From contig CM040750.1 of assembly GCA_022829145.1 (NCBI GenBank), positions 5,017,755 to 5,081,754 of the forward strand: a stretch of DNA of 64,000 bases, given 5' to 3'. Each line of letters starts with the position of its first letter. Positions within the stretch are counted from its first letter, which is position 1. Of this stretch, positions 14,401-51,204 are shown piece after piece. The notes below the pieces were generated by a model, which did no database searches, was not told the origin of the DNA, and saw nothing but the letters and a program-made list of their open reading frames with translations. The translations under genes were made by a program, and so were the position numbers. The DNA comes from Albula goreensis (lineage: Eukaryota > Chordata > Actinopteri > Albuliformes > Albulidae).

Positions 14401-14677
14401 TGTCGCTCCCTCACTCCATCTCTCTCCGTCTCTCCTGTGCTCACAGGCAGTGAAGTATAAGATGGCAGTGCTGCCGGTGGCAGGGGCGGTCCTGGGTGGG
14501 GTGGTGGGTGGGCCGCTGGGGCTGCTGGCAGGGTTCAAAGTGGCGGGGGTCGTGGCCGCAGTCAGCGGGGGGCTGCTGGGTTATGTGGGGGGGAATGCCA
14601 TCCAGAAGAACCGCCGGGCGAATGTGGACCAGCAGCTCCAGCAGCTGTCCCAACAGGGGGCCAGCAATGAGAATTGA
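8196..14677 (+). CDS. stx17: STX17, syntaxin-17 (3' five coding exons; 5' part outside window)
   Basis: Qa-SNARE of autophagosomes and ER-mitochondria contacts; known partners are SNAP29, VAMP8 and the HOPS complex in autophagosome-lysosome fusion. Five exons (8196-8427, 8544-8659, 9005-9055, 11570-11656, 14447-14677) join in phase with GT-AG borders. They match vertebrate STX17 from the end of the N-terminal helical domain to the stop: a helix with QLR..MREMEKLC and HPVKERASAA, the linker LPEIPQD..AAESWETLE, the Qa-SNARE motif with the zero-layer glutamine in SQQAKIDSI, and a Gly-rich double-helix anchor. Roughly the first 60 residues of the human protein have no counterpart in the window, so the gene starts upstream of position 1. 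It is tail to tail with ERP44, as in human. Intron lengths are 116 bp, 345 bp, 2.5 kb and 2.8 kb. Family identity is very secure; exact exon edges rest on splice consensus and phase only. Confidence 0.94.
8544..8659 (+). CDS. stx17: STX17 coding exon (linker before SNARE motif)
   Basis: The acceptor tcctctcag ends at 8543 and the donor is gag|gtaaac. It encodes a Gly/Glu-rich start followed by the family-typical stretch IPLPEIPQDMSAAESWETLE. It ends on a codon boundary. The upstream intron is only 116 bp. Confidence 0.92.
9005..9055 (+). CDS. stx17: STX17 coding exon (start of Qa-SNARE helix)
   Basis: A 51-bp phase-0 exon between tactcag and cat|gtgagt. The encoded DLLELNGLVNEFSELVH matches the first heptads of the STX17 SNARE motif (human DLIELSQLVTDFSLLVN). 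Confidence 0.92.
9056..11569. other. STX17 intron
   Basis: No exon seen. It contains a GT-rich tract (10143-10275) and balanced, non-repetitive sequence at about 9370-9850 that could be a conserved noncoding element. Confidence 0.5.
10143..10275. repeat. GT-rich imperfect microsatellite
   Basis: Compound GT/GTAT/GCGT tract, with the purest run at about 10253-10272. Confidence 0.9.
11570..11656 (+). CDS. stx17: STX17 coding exon (SNARE core, zero-layer Gln)
   Basis: An 87-bp phase-0 exon between catctctcag and aag|gtgagc. It encodes SQQAKIDSIEDNV followed by EAAAVNVEAGTRSLGK, the C-terminal half of the SNARE helix. The zero-layer glutamine lies within the first codons. Confidence 0.93.
11657..14446. 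other. STX17 intron
   Basis: No exon seen. The stretch 13490-13860 is non-repetitive, AT-rich and has several homeodomain-like cores (ttaatcag, tcaattaatttg). The final acceptor is preceded by an unusually long pyrimidine tract from about 14300. Confidence 0.5.
14447..14677 (+). CDS. stx17: STX17 terminal coding exon (hairpin membrane anchor, stop)
   Basis: The acceptor follows a long pyrimidine tract (tcctgtgctcacag). The exon encodes AVKYKMAVLPVAGAV, then a run of small residues with repeated GG/GxxxG spacing (GGVVGGPLGLLAGFKVAG, VSGGLLGYVGG). This is the glycine-zipper tandem transmembrane hairpin by which STX17 enters autophagosome membranes. A polar Gln-rich tail ends at TGA 14675-14677. 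The tail differs from the human one, which is normal for this region. Confidence 0.94.
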   Translation, partial: AVKYKMAVLPVAGAVLGGVVGGPLGLLAGFKVAGVVAAVSGGLLGYVGGNAIQKNRRANVDQQLQQLSQQGASNEN

Positions 14678-16610
14678 GAGGGGGTCGTGCAGGGATGAGG
14701 GGTGTCAAATACAGGGTCAAATACATATTTGAAATACTTTGCCCTTTAAATGTGAAAACACTAATGCAGATTCCTGAGAATTTCTCAATGAAATATTGAA
14801 ACTAATCAATATTTACAGTCATATGACAAGGATATTCTTGGCATATGGGTGAAAAATGTTTCATTTTTTAAATCCTCAGTAATCTGAAGGAATTATGCCT
14901 GTCATAAGGGTTAAGTATTTTAGATAATTATTTGAGGCCCAGACTGCCTGGGACAGAACCTGCCCCTCCTTCCAACACCCCCACACCCCTCCCCCTCTCC
15001 CCTTCCCCATCACCACTGGCAACCTTGGAGAGCAAGCCCGATTCTGGACAGCGAGCCACTCTGACCTGGGTCAGCTGATTCTCTCCTGATACCTCCTGAA
15101 GGTCCAAGCTTAATAATTTACCTCAGAAAGATGACACAAGCCCCCTCTCTCCCTCTCTGACTTTGTGTGCAGTTTTAACAGACTGAAGCCAGGCCATTCA
15201 TTCTGACTCAGGTCCCTCTTTGGGCCGAGAATGCCACCGTGCCTGTGAGCCCGGGGCCAGGGAGCATTGCAGTGTGACTGCAGAAGATGAGCAGACCTTC
15301 ACAGACTTGAAGTTGTGCGTGAAGCTCAAATGCTGTGCTAAAAGTGATATAAACAGTAAAGTGATATGTGCAGTGATATAAACGGTAAAATTGAAATGAA
15401 GCAATATATATATATACATATATATATATCACAGTATATCAATGTGCAAGAAACATGGGAGTGCCTTCAGAATAGGAATGACTATTGGAGTAGTCAGTGT
15501 TCGTGTTGCATTTTGACTCAGAAGTTACTCTGAATGACAATACTGTGACCTGACCGCCCCCCATCCCACAGTCTGCAGTTATGTATCCCTTCACTTTTAA
15601 AAGTGAAGTTTTTTTTTTTTTTTTTTTTTTTACCAAAATCATTTGCTCTTCCCTTTAGCATAATACAAATTATGGGCACAGTGTATGATGATGTCATGGA
15701 GTTCAGACACCTTTGTAATGCACCAGGTCCAATCAGAGCACCTTATTTCTACATCCACTATTCTCAGCTCTCCAAATCTCAAGTCGAGGATCAAGTCCAG
15801 ACAAAAGAGGTCTCACTTCAATAGTGCTGTGCATAGAATAACTCTGAAGTGAATAACTTAGTTTCCTCTAATATTCACATTCTTTACACTCCCTATAGCT
15901 AACAAATCAATTGTTGCTTCAGACTGGTATGCAATGAATAGGTAGTGAATAAAGCCAAACATCAATGCAGGTCTTTAGTTGTTGTTTAGGGTGAAAATCA
16001 TCCAAATCATTGTTTTAATATACTTGCCAAAATTTTTTTTTTTCTTACTTAATTGTCTTTTTATTTGTCCTCTGTTGAGGTGTTCCTGTTTTGAAGTTTA
16101 CCTTTTGTGTTCAGACTGCGTACGTGTGTGATAACATGTTGATAGGTTGAGAAGCGCTGTTAAATTTATTGGCCTTAATTGCCTGTCAAACAAATACAAG
16201 TCGGCAAAACCAAGTTAAAGGAAATCAAGTGAGTTTTGACTGACTGAGGAAACTTGATGGGTGGGTGAGGTTGCGTGTTTCGTTCTCGTCTCACAGCCCA
16301 ACCCATGAGACAGGCAGGCAGTAAAGCTGTAGTTCCACAGTACGTCACCATGACTCACGGCACTCAGTAGTGGGGAAACTATCGATGAGCACAAGTGTGC
16401 TACAGTGTTCCTATAGAGGCCACTGGAGAGCCAAATTTCATGTTTTACTCTTTGCACACATTGTATTACAGTGATATTTCTTTTACTGAATGTGACTCTT
16501 TCAGGCTGACACAGAGTGCCCTCCTGTGAAAAAAAAACATGCTGTGCTTTATTTTTTGTTGTTTTACTCATTTTAAAATGCCAAAATAAAATATGCTGCT
16601 GGTACCAAAG
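14678..16610 (+). other. stx17: probable STX17 3'UTR with candidate poly(A) signals
   Basis: No coding sequence follows the stop. AATAAA occurs at 15948-15953 and 16585-16590. The second is followed within about 30 bases by a T/GT-rich stretch, as expected downstream of a cleavage site. The region also contains a (TA)n run near 15403-15430 and a perfect 20-bp palindrome followed by a T-run at 15589-15632. The 3' end is inferred. Confidence 0.4.
15589..15632. repeat. 20-bp perfect palindrome followed by poly(T)
   Basis: cttcacttttaaaagtgaag (15589-15608) is its own reverse complement and is followed by about 24 T residues. Confidence 0.9.
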
Positions 16611-17990
16611 ACTGTTCTGTTTTCTATGTATTTCTTTTTTCTTTGTTTACTTGACGTCAGTGTGTTTGATCTATGTCAATGCTTAAATTCTTCTACAGCA
16701 AATCACTTTGAATTTTTATCAGAATGTTATTTAATAAAACAGCAATCTGATGACTGATTAAACACATTATCAAATAATTAAAATAGGCATTAATTTGAAC
16801 TATCAAGTTCCAGCTGAAATGACACGTTTATGGCAAACTAGGCAATCCTAGTTAGCCTGAAGCACTGTCTCTACATATTTTATCAGCATGGATTAAAGGT
16901 AAAAAGTATGAAAATATTGAAAGTGAGAAAATATCCAAATATGTGAGAGAAGCCACAGACCCTGTTACTAAAGCAGCACTGTGAATATGAGTCCAAGTCT
17001 CAGGCACTAAACATGCACACACACAAACACACACTCTCTCATTTCATGGTGTTCGTTGGGGTCTAGTGGAAAAGCAGTACTGCATTTCCTTAACGCAGAC
17101 ACAATGATGACCACATGACCACGTCACTTTCACGCTGCGCCCGCTCACCCTGTGCGGGGACGCTGCGTGGCGGAAAGCCCCTCACGAGCCGACGAGCACA
17201 TAGTCGTCACACAGTTCTCACACAGCCACAGTTTCCATGTGGAAGATTTCACAGAGGTGGCGAGACGATGGAAATAGTGGCCTGCGTTTGACACCTGCCT
17301 ATGTGCCACATTTGGGCGATCGCACATGGGGATCTGGTCTCCGAGGTCATCCAGTCCCACCCTTTTTTCACTGCTGCCCTATGTGGGCGGAGTGTGACCT
17401 TTTTGGTGACGTCACAAATCTTCTCCCGAAAAACCCCCAACGCACACACGTCTCGTGTGAGCATGTGGGTTGTTGCAAGGTTGGGCAAATGTCATTTTTT
17501 TTTTTAAACACCACTTAGCACGCACAGTGCTTCTTGGGAGGGAGCATGTAATTCGCGCTGATCCAAGATCCTGCAGTGAAAATGATAGCGGTCAGTGGGC
17601 TGTAAAGGAAGTTCCTTTAACTGGAACTTGCAATTGAAAACTGCACTTTATCATCAGTCACTAGGCTGCTGTACATTTTTAATCTGTTTTTCTCAGCTTG
17701 CAGTAAAAGCTTCTTTCCATCCATACTTCTTTATCCATCCATTCATTTCTGCAGCTACCATCTAACGACGTGGAGTAGAGAGGGACATTCACATGCAGTC
17801 CAGTCCCATGCACAGACTTCCAAGCCAAGATTTTAGTCTAACCATAGCATCTCCACAACGAACAGATCCATTCTCATTAATAGCGAAACATTTTTGTCTG
17901 AAAATGTCATACTGAATTGCAACTTGTAGAGTCATTTCCTTGCGTTCCATCTTGCCCTTTAGAGCGAGGGAAAAAACCACACATCACACA
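16611..17990. other. intergenic region between convergent STX17 and ERP44
   Basis: No gene recognised on either strand. Another AATAAA lies near 16733. The stretch 17100-17500 is relatively CpG-rich for this window, but I found no supportable exon there. Confidence 0.4.
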
Positions 17991-18813
17991 GATCTTGTAA
18001 AATGTTTTAATTTACTTTTTGCTTTTTCCTTCCTCTTTTGAGATGACTGATTCAAAAATGGACCCCTTCCTCTAATCACCCCCCACCCCAAACCCCGCCC
18101 CCCTCCACCCACCTCTTCTTCCACATGGAATGGGCTGTAATGAGACACGTCACTACCTCTGTGGTAATCTGGGAAGGAACTGTACATATGTATAAATACA
18201 GATTAAAAGTACGGGCACTCAATCTGGAGAGTTGGACAATGAATGGTTTCGCTCCCTAACAGTGACTTTCAATGCGACGCCAAAAGATCCATAACTGCGC
18301 TGAGCTTTAAATGCCAAGACCGCTGCGCTCATGTCAAGGACCGCCCCAGTCTGTGGTGGTCTTGTTCTCTTATTCTCAATTTTTTTCTTACAAAAAAACT
18401 GCTGGTAGACAAAAAAGTGGAAAAACAAAGAAAACAAAACAAAAAAAAAAAACTCAACTCAGCATTTAATTTAGATAAGGATCGCATAGAAACTGACCCA
18501 CTCAGCACAAACATATTTACAAGCTCCAAAAATAAAAGTAAAAATGGTTTCTTTTTTTCCTGATTCCGTAGCCAACCCCACCTCCCCCAAGAAACATCGT
18601 CTCAGCGGTTGTTTTTATTCCTCCTTTTTATCCAAAATAAAAATTGTACACGTCAAGATTTATGAAAATATAGGTTATTCCTGGTGTCACTGTGAGGCCG
18701 GACCCCCCTCCCTCCCTCCCTCCCCGCTCTGAGGGACTGATGATGATTTTACACTGTGCTGCCGTCCCCTCTGTCCGTCCGTCAGTCCTGACCACGCGTG
18801 TCCTGGTGTTGGG
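17991..18813 (-). other. erp44: probable ERP44 3'UTR with poly(A) signal
   Basis: Read on the minus strand, AATAAA occurs at 18619-18614, about 195 bases after the stop. A longer form could end near 18005, where an ATTAAA is present. No coding sequence is seen. The extent is inferred. Confidence 0.4.
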
Positions 18814-45644
<26,831 letters not shown>

Positions 45645-45751
45645 TGTATAGTAAAGTTGGTTGAGGTTACGATGTTGTTTAATATTCCTGGTCTTGCTCA
45701 CAGTACCACCTCCACTCTACTGCTGCAGGAAACGAACAGGAATCCCAGATC

Positions 45752-45765
45752 GGAACCACGGCAAC
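45752..45765 (+). promoter_or_regulatory. candidate RFX X-box
   Basis: ggaaccacggcaac compared with the canonical gttgccatggcaac: the right half-site is intact and the left half is degenerate. RFX factors control ciliary genes, and INVS is one. Confidence 0.4.
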
Positions 45766-45798
45766 CTGAGTGACAGTTCCGGGTTCTTCGTTAACATA

Positions 45799-45812
45799 CT
45801 GGGAAATGTAGT
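45799..45812 (-). promoter_or_regulatory. ACTAYRnnnCCCR promoter motif (ZNF143/THAP11 type)
   Basis: Reverse complement actacatttcccag fits the consensus at every constrained position. Confidence 0.6.
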
Positions 45813-45984
45813 TTTTAAATGACCCGATCCCACACTATCTGGATATTTAATAACTACAAATACCAGATACTTAGTAATCAAGGCACTTCTTCCTCTTTGT
45901 AATCAACTGAGGAGAGGGAGTTGTAGTTCTTTCATAATTTGGGACCCAGATGTGTTTTTTGTCCCAATGGATGATATGGGACGA

Positions 45985-45998
45985 ACTATAGATCCCAG
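45985..45998 (+). promoter_or_regulatory. ACTAYRnnnCCCR promoter motif (ZNF143/THAP11 type)
   Basis: actatagatcccag fits the consensus at every constrained position. Confidence 0.6.
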
Positions 45999-46029
45999 AG
46001 TTCAATGTGTGAATGTGTTGTTGTTTTGG

Positions 46030-46219
46030 ACCGAGGGAAATCCGGAAGATTTTGAAATAGGGAAATCTTGGCGATTAAGAAACTTTGCATCTTGTTTAGC
46101 TAGTTAGTTGGCTAACTTTGTGGATGTTATTTAAAAAAAAAATAACTTACGCCAAAAAGGCAACTTGAACCATCTTGTGTGATGAACATTTCAACTTTTC
46201 CTTCACTCTTGAATGCAAG
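46030..46219 (+). other. invs: candidate noncoding first exon of INVS (inversin)
   Basis: The sequence ends at a strong donor, gcaag|gtgagt, at 46219/46220, about 570 bp from the ERP44 start on the opposite strand. Human INVS is head to head with ERP44 and has a noncoding first exon. No INVS coding sequence (ankyrin repeats) is seen in the window, so identity rests on synteny. The 5' limit is a guess. Confidence 0.35.
46042..46048 (+). promoter_or_regulatory. ETS/GABP site (CCGGAAG)
   Basis: A consensus ETS core in or just upstream of the presumed INVS first exon. Confidence 0.45.
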
Positions 46220-47265
46220 GTGAGTTACATCATATATCTGCCTAGCTGGCCGCTAGCAAACTAGTACTAGCTAGCCTATGGTTTGCTAAATGGCTATTTT
46301 CAACTTTACCCAGCTAACGTGATTGCCCCGAATGTTAAGTAAAGACGTTATGTGTTGTGCATATGAAAATTGAACGAACTGACTGAATGTATCCATTCTG
46401 TATTTGGTTGGACATAAAGCGAAGGTAAAATACTGGTCCATATAGTACGGTAAAATCAATCCAATAAGTGACGAGATGCTCATGAAGCATCACAAGAAGT
46501 ATCAAAAACTTTGTACATAGTGAAAGATAACATTTACGTCTAATCGCAAGCAGAACTCAACCTTCTTCCACCGAATGTGAAAATAATGCCAATGTGTAAT
46601 AACTGGTCAAAATATCTTTTAAGAATCTTTGATCTGCTAAATTGCTATAATTTACGATGCATTTTGAAAAGCTTACAAATAATAAATTCTAAAAGTAGAG
46701 CATCTAGAACAGTCCAGTTCTCATAACTCATTGCAAAAATAAAAATCTTTTCGATTTTGGAGTGTACCGGTTTCAGGGATTGTGCATGTTTCATGTTGCA
46801 TGTATGCACAGTTTGTGATATCTTGCCATCAAAAGTTTTATAATGTCGATGTACTTCAGATGTGAAAAGACTAACTTTTAGAATATAGAATTCCTTTTTT
46901 TATTTGTTGTCCTGTGAGGGCATCATAGTTATTAAATATTATCTATGGATTGTAAAGTTCGACTGAAATGACATGTTACACCATTAATATTTAGCTCTTT
47001 AACTGTTGCTCAATGCAAAATCTCTCTATTACCTTCCCCGCTGTGCTAGTTATCATTTCAAGCCATACCTAATTGTAGCTATTCTTATTCACACACATCA
47101 ATTGTCTATCAGTTAGCTAGAATCTGTGTGAATGCATTCTATGACTATGTCTGTTGAAACCTAAATGACATTCATGAACATGATCATATAGCAAATGCGG
47201 AATTGTGTGTCAATGTATTTGATTGGATAACCTCTGCTGAATGACTACCCCGTTGTGCAGCTTAT

Positions 47266-47375
47266 TATAATAATAATAATAATAGTAGTTGTAGTGTTGT
47301 AATAGTAGTATTATTATTATAATAATAATAATAGTAGTTGTAGTGTTGTAATAGTAGTATTAATATTATTAGTAT
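47266..47375. repeat. 49-bp tandem duplication of (TAA/TAG)-rich sequence
   Basis: aatagtagttgtagtgttgt occurs at 47281 and again at 47330, each flanked by ATA/ATT trinucleotide runs. Confidence 0.9.
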
Positions 47376-49526
47376 GATCATAAGATTGAGCAATGTACAA
47401 AGAAATTTGGATGAACAATCATTTCATGGTCAAATAAAGATGCTTGCACATTGAAAACAAGTTATGATGTGTAACTTAACCAATACTAACACATTTAATA
47501 TTAGTCAATGTGTGCCTCATTTCTGTGACCATGGCTCTTGACTCAATTCTCCCTTAGGTAGGCTTTCAGACCTCTTTACCAAAATGGGTAATCTCTCAGC
47601 CTCAGCTTCTGTGACTCATGGTCAGCCTGGCAGTGATCCTTTGTGAAGTGTGTTTTCATCTCTGTAAATACGGGCATTTCTATATGCTTTCCACATCTCG
47701 TTGCAGATGACTGGCATGGGAAACTGCATGATGACTTAATGGTTTAGTTCAACTTTTTACCTTCAAAAACAGTTTTAATAATAATATGGCATCAGTACAT
47801 TTGTAGCCTTCTTGGTTAACTCATAAATCATACAAAATGAAATTATTTAAATCAAATAGTCAATTGCTAACATTAAGCTACTTAATTCTCCCGCCTGATA
47901 TCTTGTTATCATGTAAAATGTATTAATGTGTTTTGCAGCTTTCTCAACAATGTAACATGAAGCTTCAGGTCCCCTGTAAATCACTATAAATCAATTATAA
48001 TTAATTGAACAGTTTGTTGAACAACAATCAAGTGTAGTTGTCAAGGATCCACAATGCATCTTCATTGGCACTTACTCATAGAATACATAGTTCACACAAA
48101 CAGCTTGCAAATAAAACAAAAAAAAACAACTGTTACGTCATCTAATGTAAATGTCGTGTCAGGAAGTCTTGCTGTCGAGCAAACGGGTATAACCAAAAAA
48201 AAAAAACATTCTATCTCCAAGGTAATTCTTTGATTTCAGTTGGTAATAGCTTGAAAATTAATTGGAGTATTAAAAATCTTTCAATAGCAGCTCAAGTTAA
48301 AAATATCAGAAGCCTCTAGCCAAGTTTCGTAGCTACCTGTCTTTCTGCCCTACTGGTTGACATTAAATTCTTTTTTAAATGCTTTTTCTGAGTTTCTTCT
48401 CAATAATACTAAGGCTTTCATTCTGTATTTTGAATTTGGTTGCCAAATGTTAGATGTCACCAAAGGTGATGTTATTTGGTATACTGGGGCATGTTGAAGT
48501 ATTTTGCTTTTGGGCTCATAAATGGAGCAGTCTCACATTAATGTCATGTTCATTTTTAAGTAATGCTTCTGATACGAACTGCAGTGAAATCAGTAGACCT
48601 CTGGCATGGATGGGCGTTGCCACAATTTGACAGATAAGGCATAATCCTTTTATTACCAAAGACCTGGTTGGACAAAAACCATAAGAGCACCAAATTCAAA
48701 TGTCTTTGTGAAACTGGATTGTTTAGCGAGTGAATCCCTACCTAAAAATCTGACCCTTTGTATTTTGAGTTGTCATGTATACCCACAGGAATTTTTAAGC
48801 CTTTCAGATGTGGGGAAGTACTTAAGATTTGCTGGTTTAGTATGCTCAGGTTTGGTTGCTCTAACCATTTGTTGTCACATTTGAACATTATATGCAACGC
48901 CATTGGTCCATAGAGCTGATTGACAGACAGAAAGCAAATGTTAATAACAATAACAATACGTTTATTTTTGTAGAAGAAACTAAAAGGAACTTTCTGAACT
49001 CACAGCTGAGGTACAAATACAAGCTAGTATTGGTACTAGTGTTTCTCAAAGAAAGACTGATATTCAAAGGAATAACACGTAACTACTAAAACATGAAATT
49101 AGTTTCACTCACAATCTTAACGCGAAGATCCACTATGGCGTTGCAATGATCACCAATCAGATTTTGGTTGGTTCCCCAAATATGAGTCTCATAAAATTCG
49201 GCGGAACAATTCCTTGGACAGTAAGACCAAATATGAGAACCAAAGATTTCATGGATTTTGCTTTTTTCATTGAAAAATTGGGCAAAAACTTGACAATTGA
49301 GAAGCTCGGATTTTCTGGATCCTACTGCGCATGCAGTGCCACAGGGTTCAACATCCAAACAATTACTTGATACGTCCACCTCACCTGACAACTCCAGAAT
49401 TTTGTCCAGCTGAAATCTTCATGGCCTTGAGTGGCTGGTTCCTCCCCAGATTATAACACTGTACAGCATTGTGACAATGCTACCCTAACTAAGCCACAAC
49501 TGTCTCTTAAAAGCCCACCAAATATA

Positions 49527-49563
49527 TGTTCTTATTACCACATGACATGTGGTAATAAGAACA
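49527..49563. repeat. perfect 18-bp inverted repeat around one base
   Basis: The left arm 49527-49544 starts tgttcttattacc and ends cacatg. The right arm 49546-49563 is its exact reverse complement, with a single A between. Confidence 0.95.
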
Positions 49564-50211
49564 GGCTGTCAGTTAGTTCTGCTACTGGCAGACACATGGA
49601 GTTACGTAGAAACACAATACTGCCTTTTTTAATTAACATGATATCATATTTGCCCATGTAGAGCCTTATTTGTTTGGGAATCGGTTCAGAAAAACCGGAT
49701 AAGATGGCTGCTTTGTTTTTGTAGAATTCCTCCTCAACAGAATGTTGTATTTCAGTAAAAGTCCCCCATACACACCTTGTATTTTATCTGAAGAAAAAAC
49801 GTACAGCTTTCCATTGAAACGAATGGTTTTCTGTAGATTTTTGCAAGGCTTGACCGAGGTCTTGGATTACTTAATTGTTGCCTTACCAAATGGTGTGTCT
49901 GGGATTCAAACACCCAAACCGCAGAGCTCCTAAGGGAATGTTTTTACACTATCAGTTCTTTACGATAAAGATAAAAAAATAATATAGTATTTTTAAAGTG
50001 GAATTAGGTTTTGCTAATTTTGGCAGGAGTGGAAGCTAGCTACTGAGATGACAAATTTATTCCCAGCACAAGATCAATGCAAATCTGTGAACTAATGATC
50101 ATTTTAATGTGGCCAGTAAAGTTACTCAAGAAGCAGGACTTTCTTAGCAGTCTAACTGTCCAGCTCATCAGCTTGTTTGTATATTACCCTGCAAGTAAAC
50201 TAACAATAACC

Positions 50212-50391
50212 CAGTGGCGCAAGAGAGATTTTTGAAGTGGTGGGACCAAACTGTGAGCAAAAGGTCTCAACTTTTAAACTTATACAATATATTTTTTTTT
50301 TCAAAAGTGGGGGGGGGAGGGTCGTGTTGGGGTCCCTATGAAACTGGTGGGGAACGTATCCCCCCTGTCCCCCCTTCCATCTGCGCCCCTG
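50212..50391. mobile_element. hAT-type MITE with 8-bp target-site duplication
   Basis: The 180-bp element starts cagtggcgca and ends tgcgcccctg, giving short inverted termini (CAGTGGCGCA/CAGGGGCGCA). It is flanked on both sides by caataacc (50204-50211 and 50392-50399). An 8-bp duplication with CAGNGGCGCA ends is typical of the hAT superfamily. There is no coding capacity. Confidence 0.85.
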
Positions 50392-51154
50392 CAATAACCT
50401 AACATCCTTGATAGTTTTATGACATTTTAGGTGCCAGATAAATAATACTAAAGAACAATTACCTTTCTTTTAAATAAACCAAACAATGCAGGGAACCAAA
50501 CACCGGTTTGAACTGTTGTAGTACTAGCTCTGATTTCTCTTCTTGAAAAAAAAGGACTACCACTGTTCTTATGAATAAAAGCCTGTAGCATGCCAAGGAT
50601 TAACTCACTGCTTTGAATCTAAAACCCATTATGTGGCCTTTGGGATTCATGTGCCATAAGTCAAAGAGAAAATCAGGGAGTCCTTAGAGTATAGAGATTT
50701 TGAGATTTTGCAGGGTTATTCTGCAGTCTTAAGCCTAGCTTCCCCCCGCTAAAAAAAGATGTTGGCAAGTGGTTTCGAACAGGTGTGCAGTGCTCCACCA
50801 TGACAGTGATCCCTTTCCCCTCCTCAGCAGGAGTGAAAGTCTGAGCCTGTCCTGGCATGCCTGAAACCCAGCCGAGACCAGCTAGGATGGACTGAGCTGG
50901 AACTCCTTCCCTGGCCGCTCTCGCTCACCCTCATGGTAAGATCCCAGAGCACAGACACGAGCTGGTATGCATCTGGAATGACTACAGACAGGGAGGGTAT
51001 GGTGAAGTATGGTCACCGTTCACCATAAGTAGCACACATATACACGAATAAAAGGTCAGATATGATTGGCTTATTTAATATGAATCCAGGTTTTTATGTC
51101 TCAGCTGGAGACATTTTCAAACAATATGTTAAACAATCCAGGTTTTTCGGATAG

Positions 51155-51204
51155 ATGGATGGATGGATGGATGGATGGATGGATGGATGGATGGATGGAT
51201 GGAT
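51155..51204. repeat. (GGAT)n microsatellite
   Basis: About 12 tetranucleotide units. Confidence 0.97.

Larger units (their letters stand above)
45645..46030. promoter_or_regulatory. presumed bidirectional ERP44/INVS promoter
   Basis: Lies between the ERP44 ATG (45644, minus) and the presumed INVS first exon (plus). Visible motifs: a full ACTAYRnnnCCCR match at 45985-45998 (plus) and another at 45799-45812 (minus); near matches at 45853-45865 and 45917-45928; a CCAAT at 45964-45968; and a candidate RFX X-box at 45752-45765. There is no TATA box at the expected place. ACTAYRnnnCCCR is the known ZNF143/THAP11-type promoter motif. Divergence is inferred from conserved synteny. Confidence 0.6.

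Noticed and set aside
45690-45730. A donor-like site (GGTACT|GTGAGC, minus strand) upstream of the ERP44 ATG
   Set aside because: In-frame stop just before it and no ATG; at most a 5'UTR splice site, not supported.
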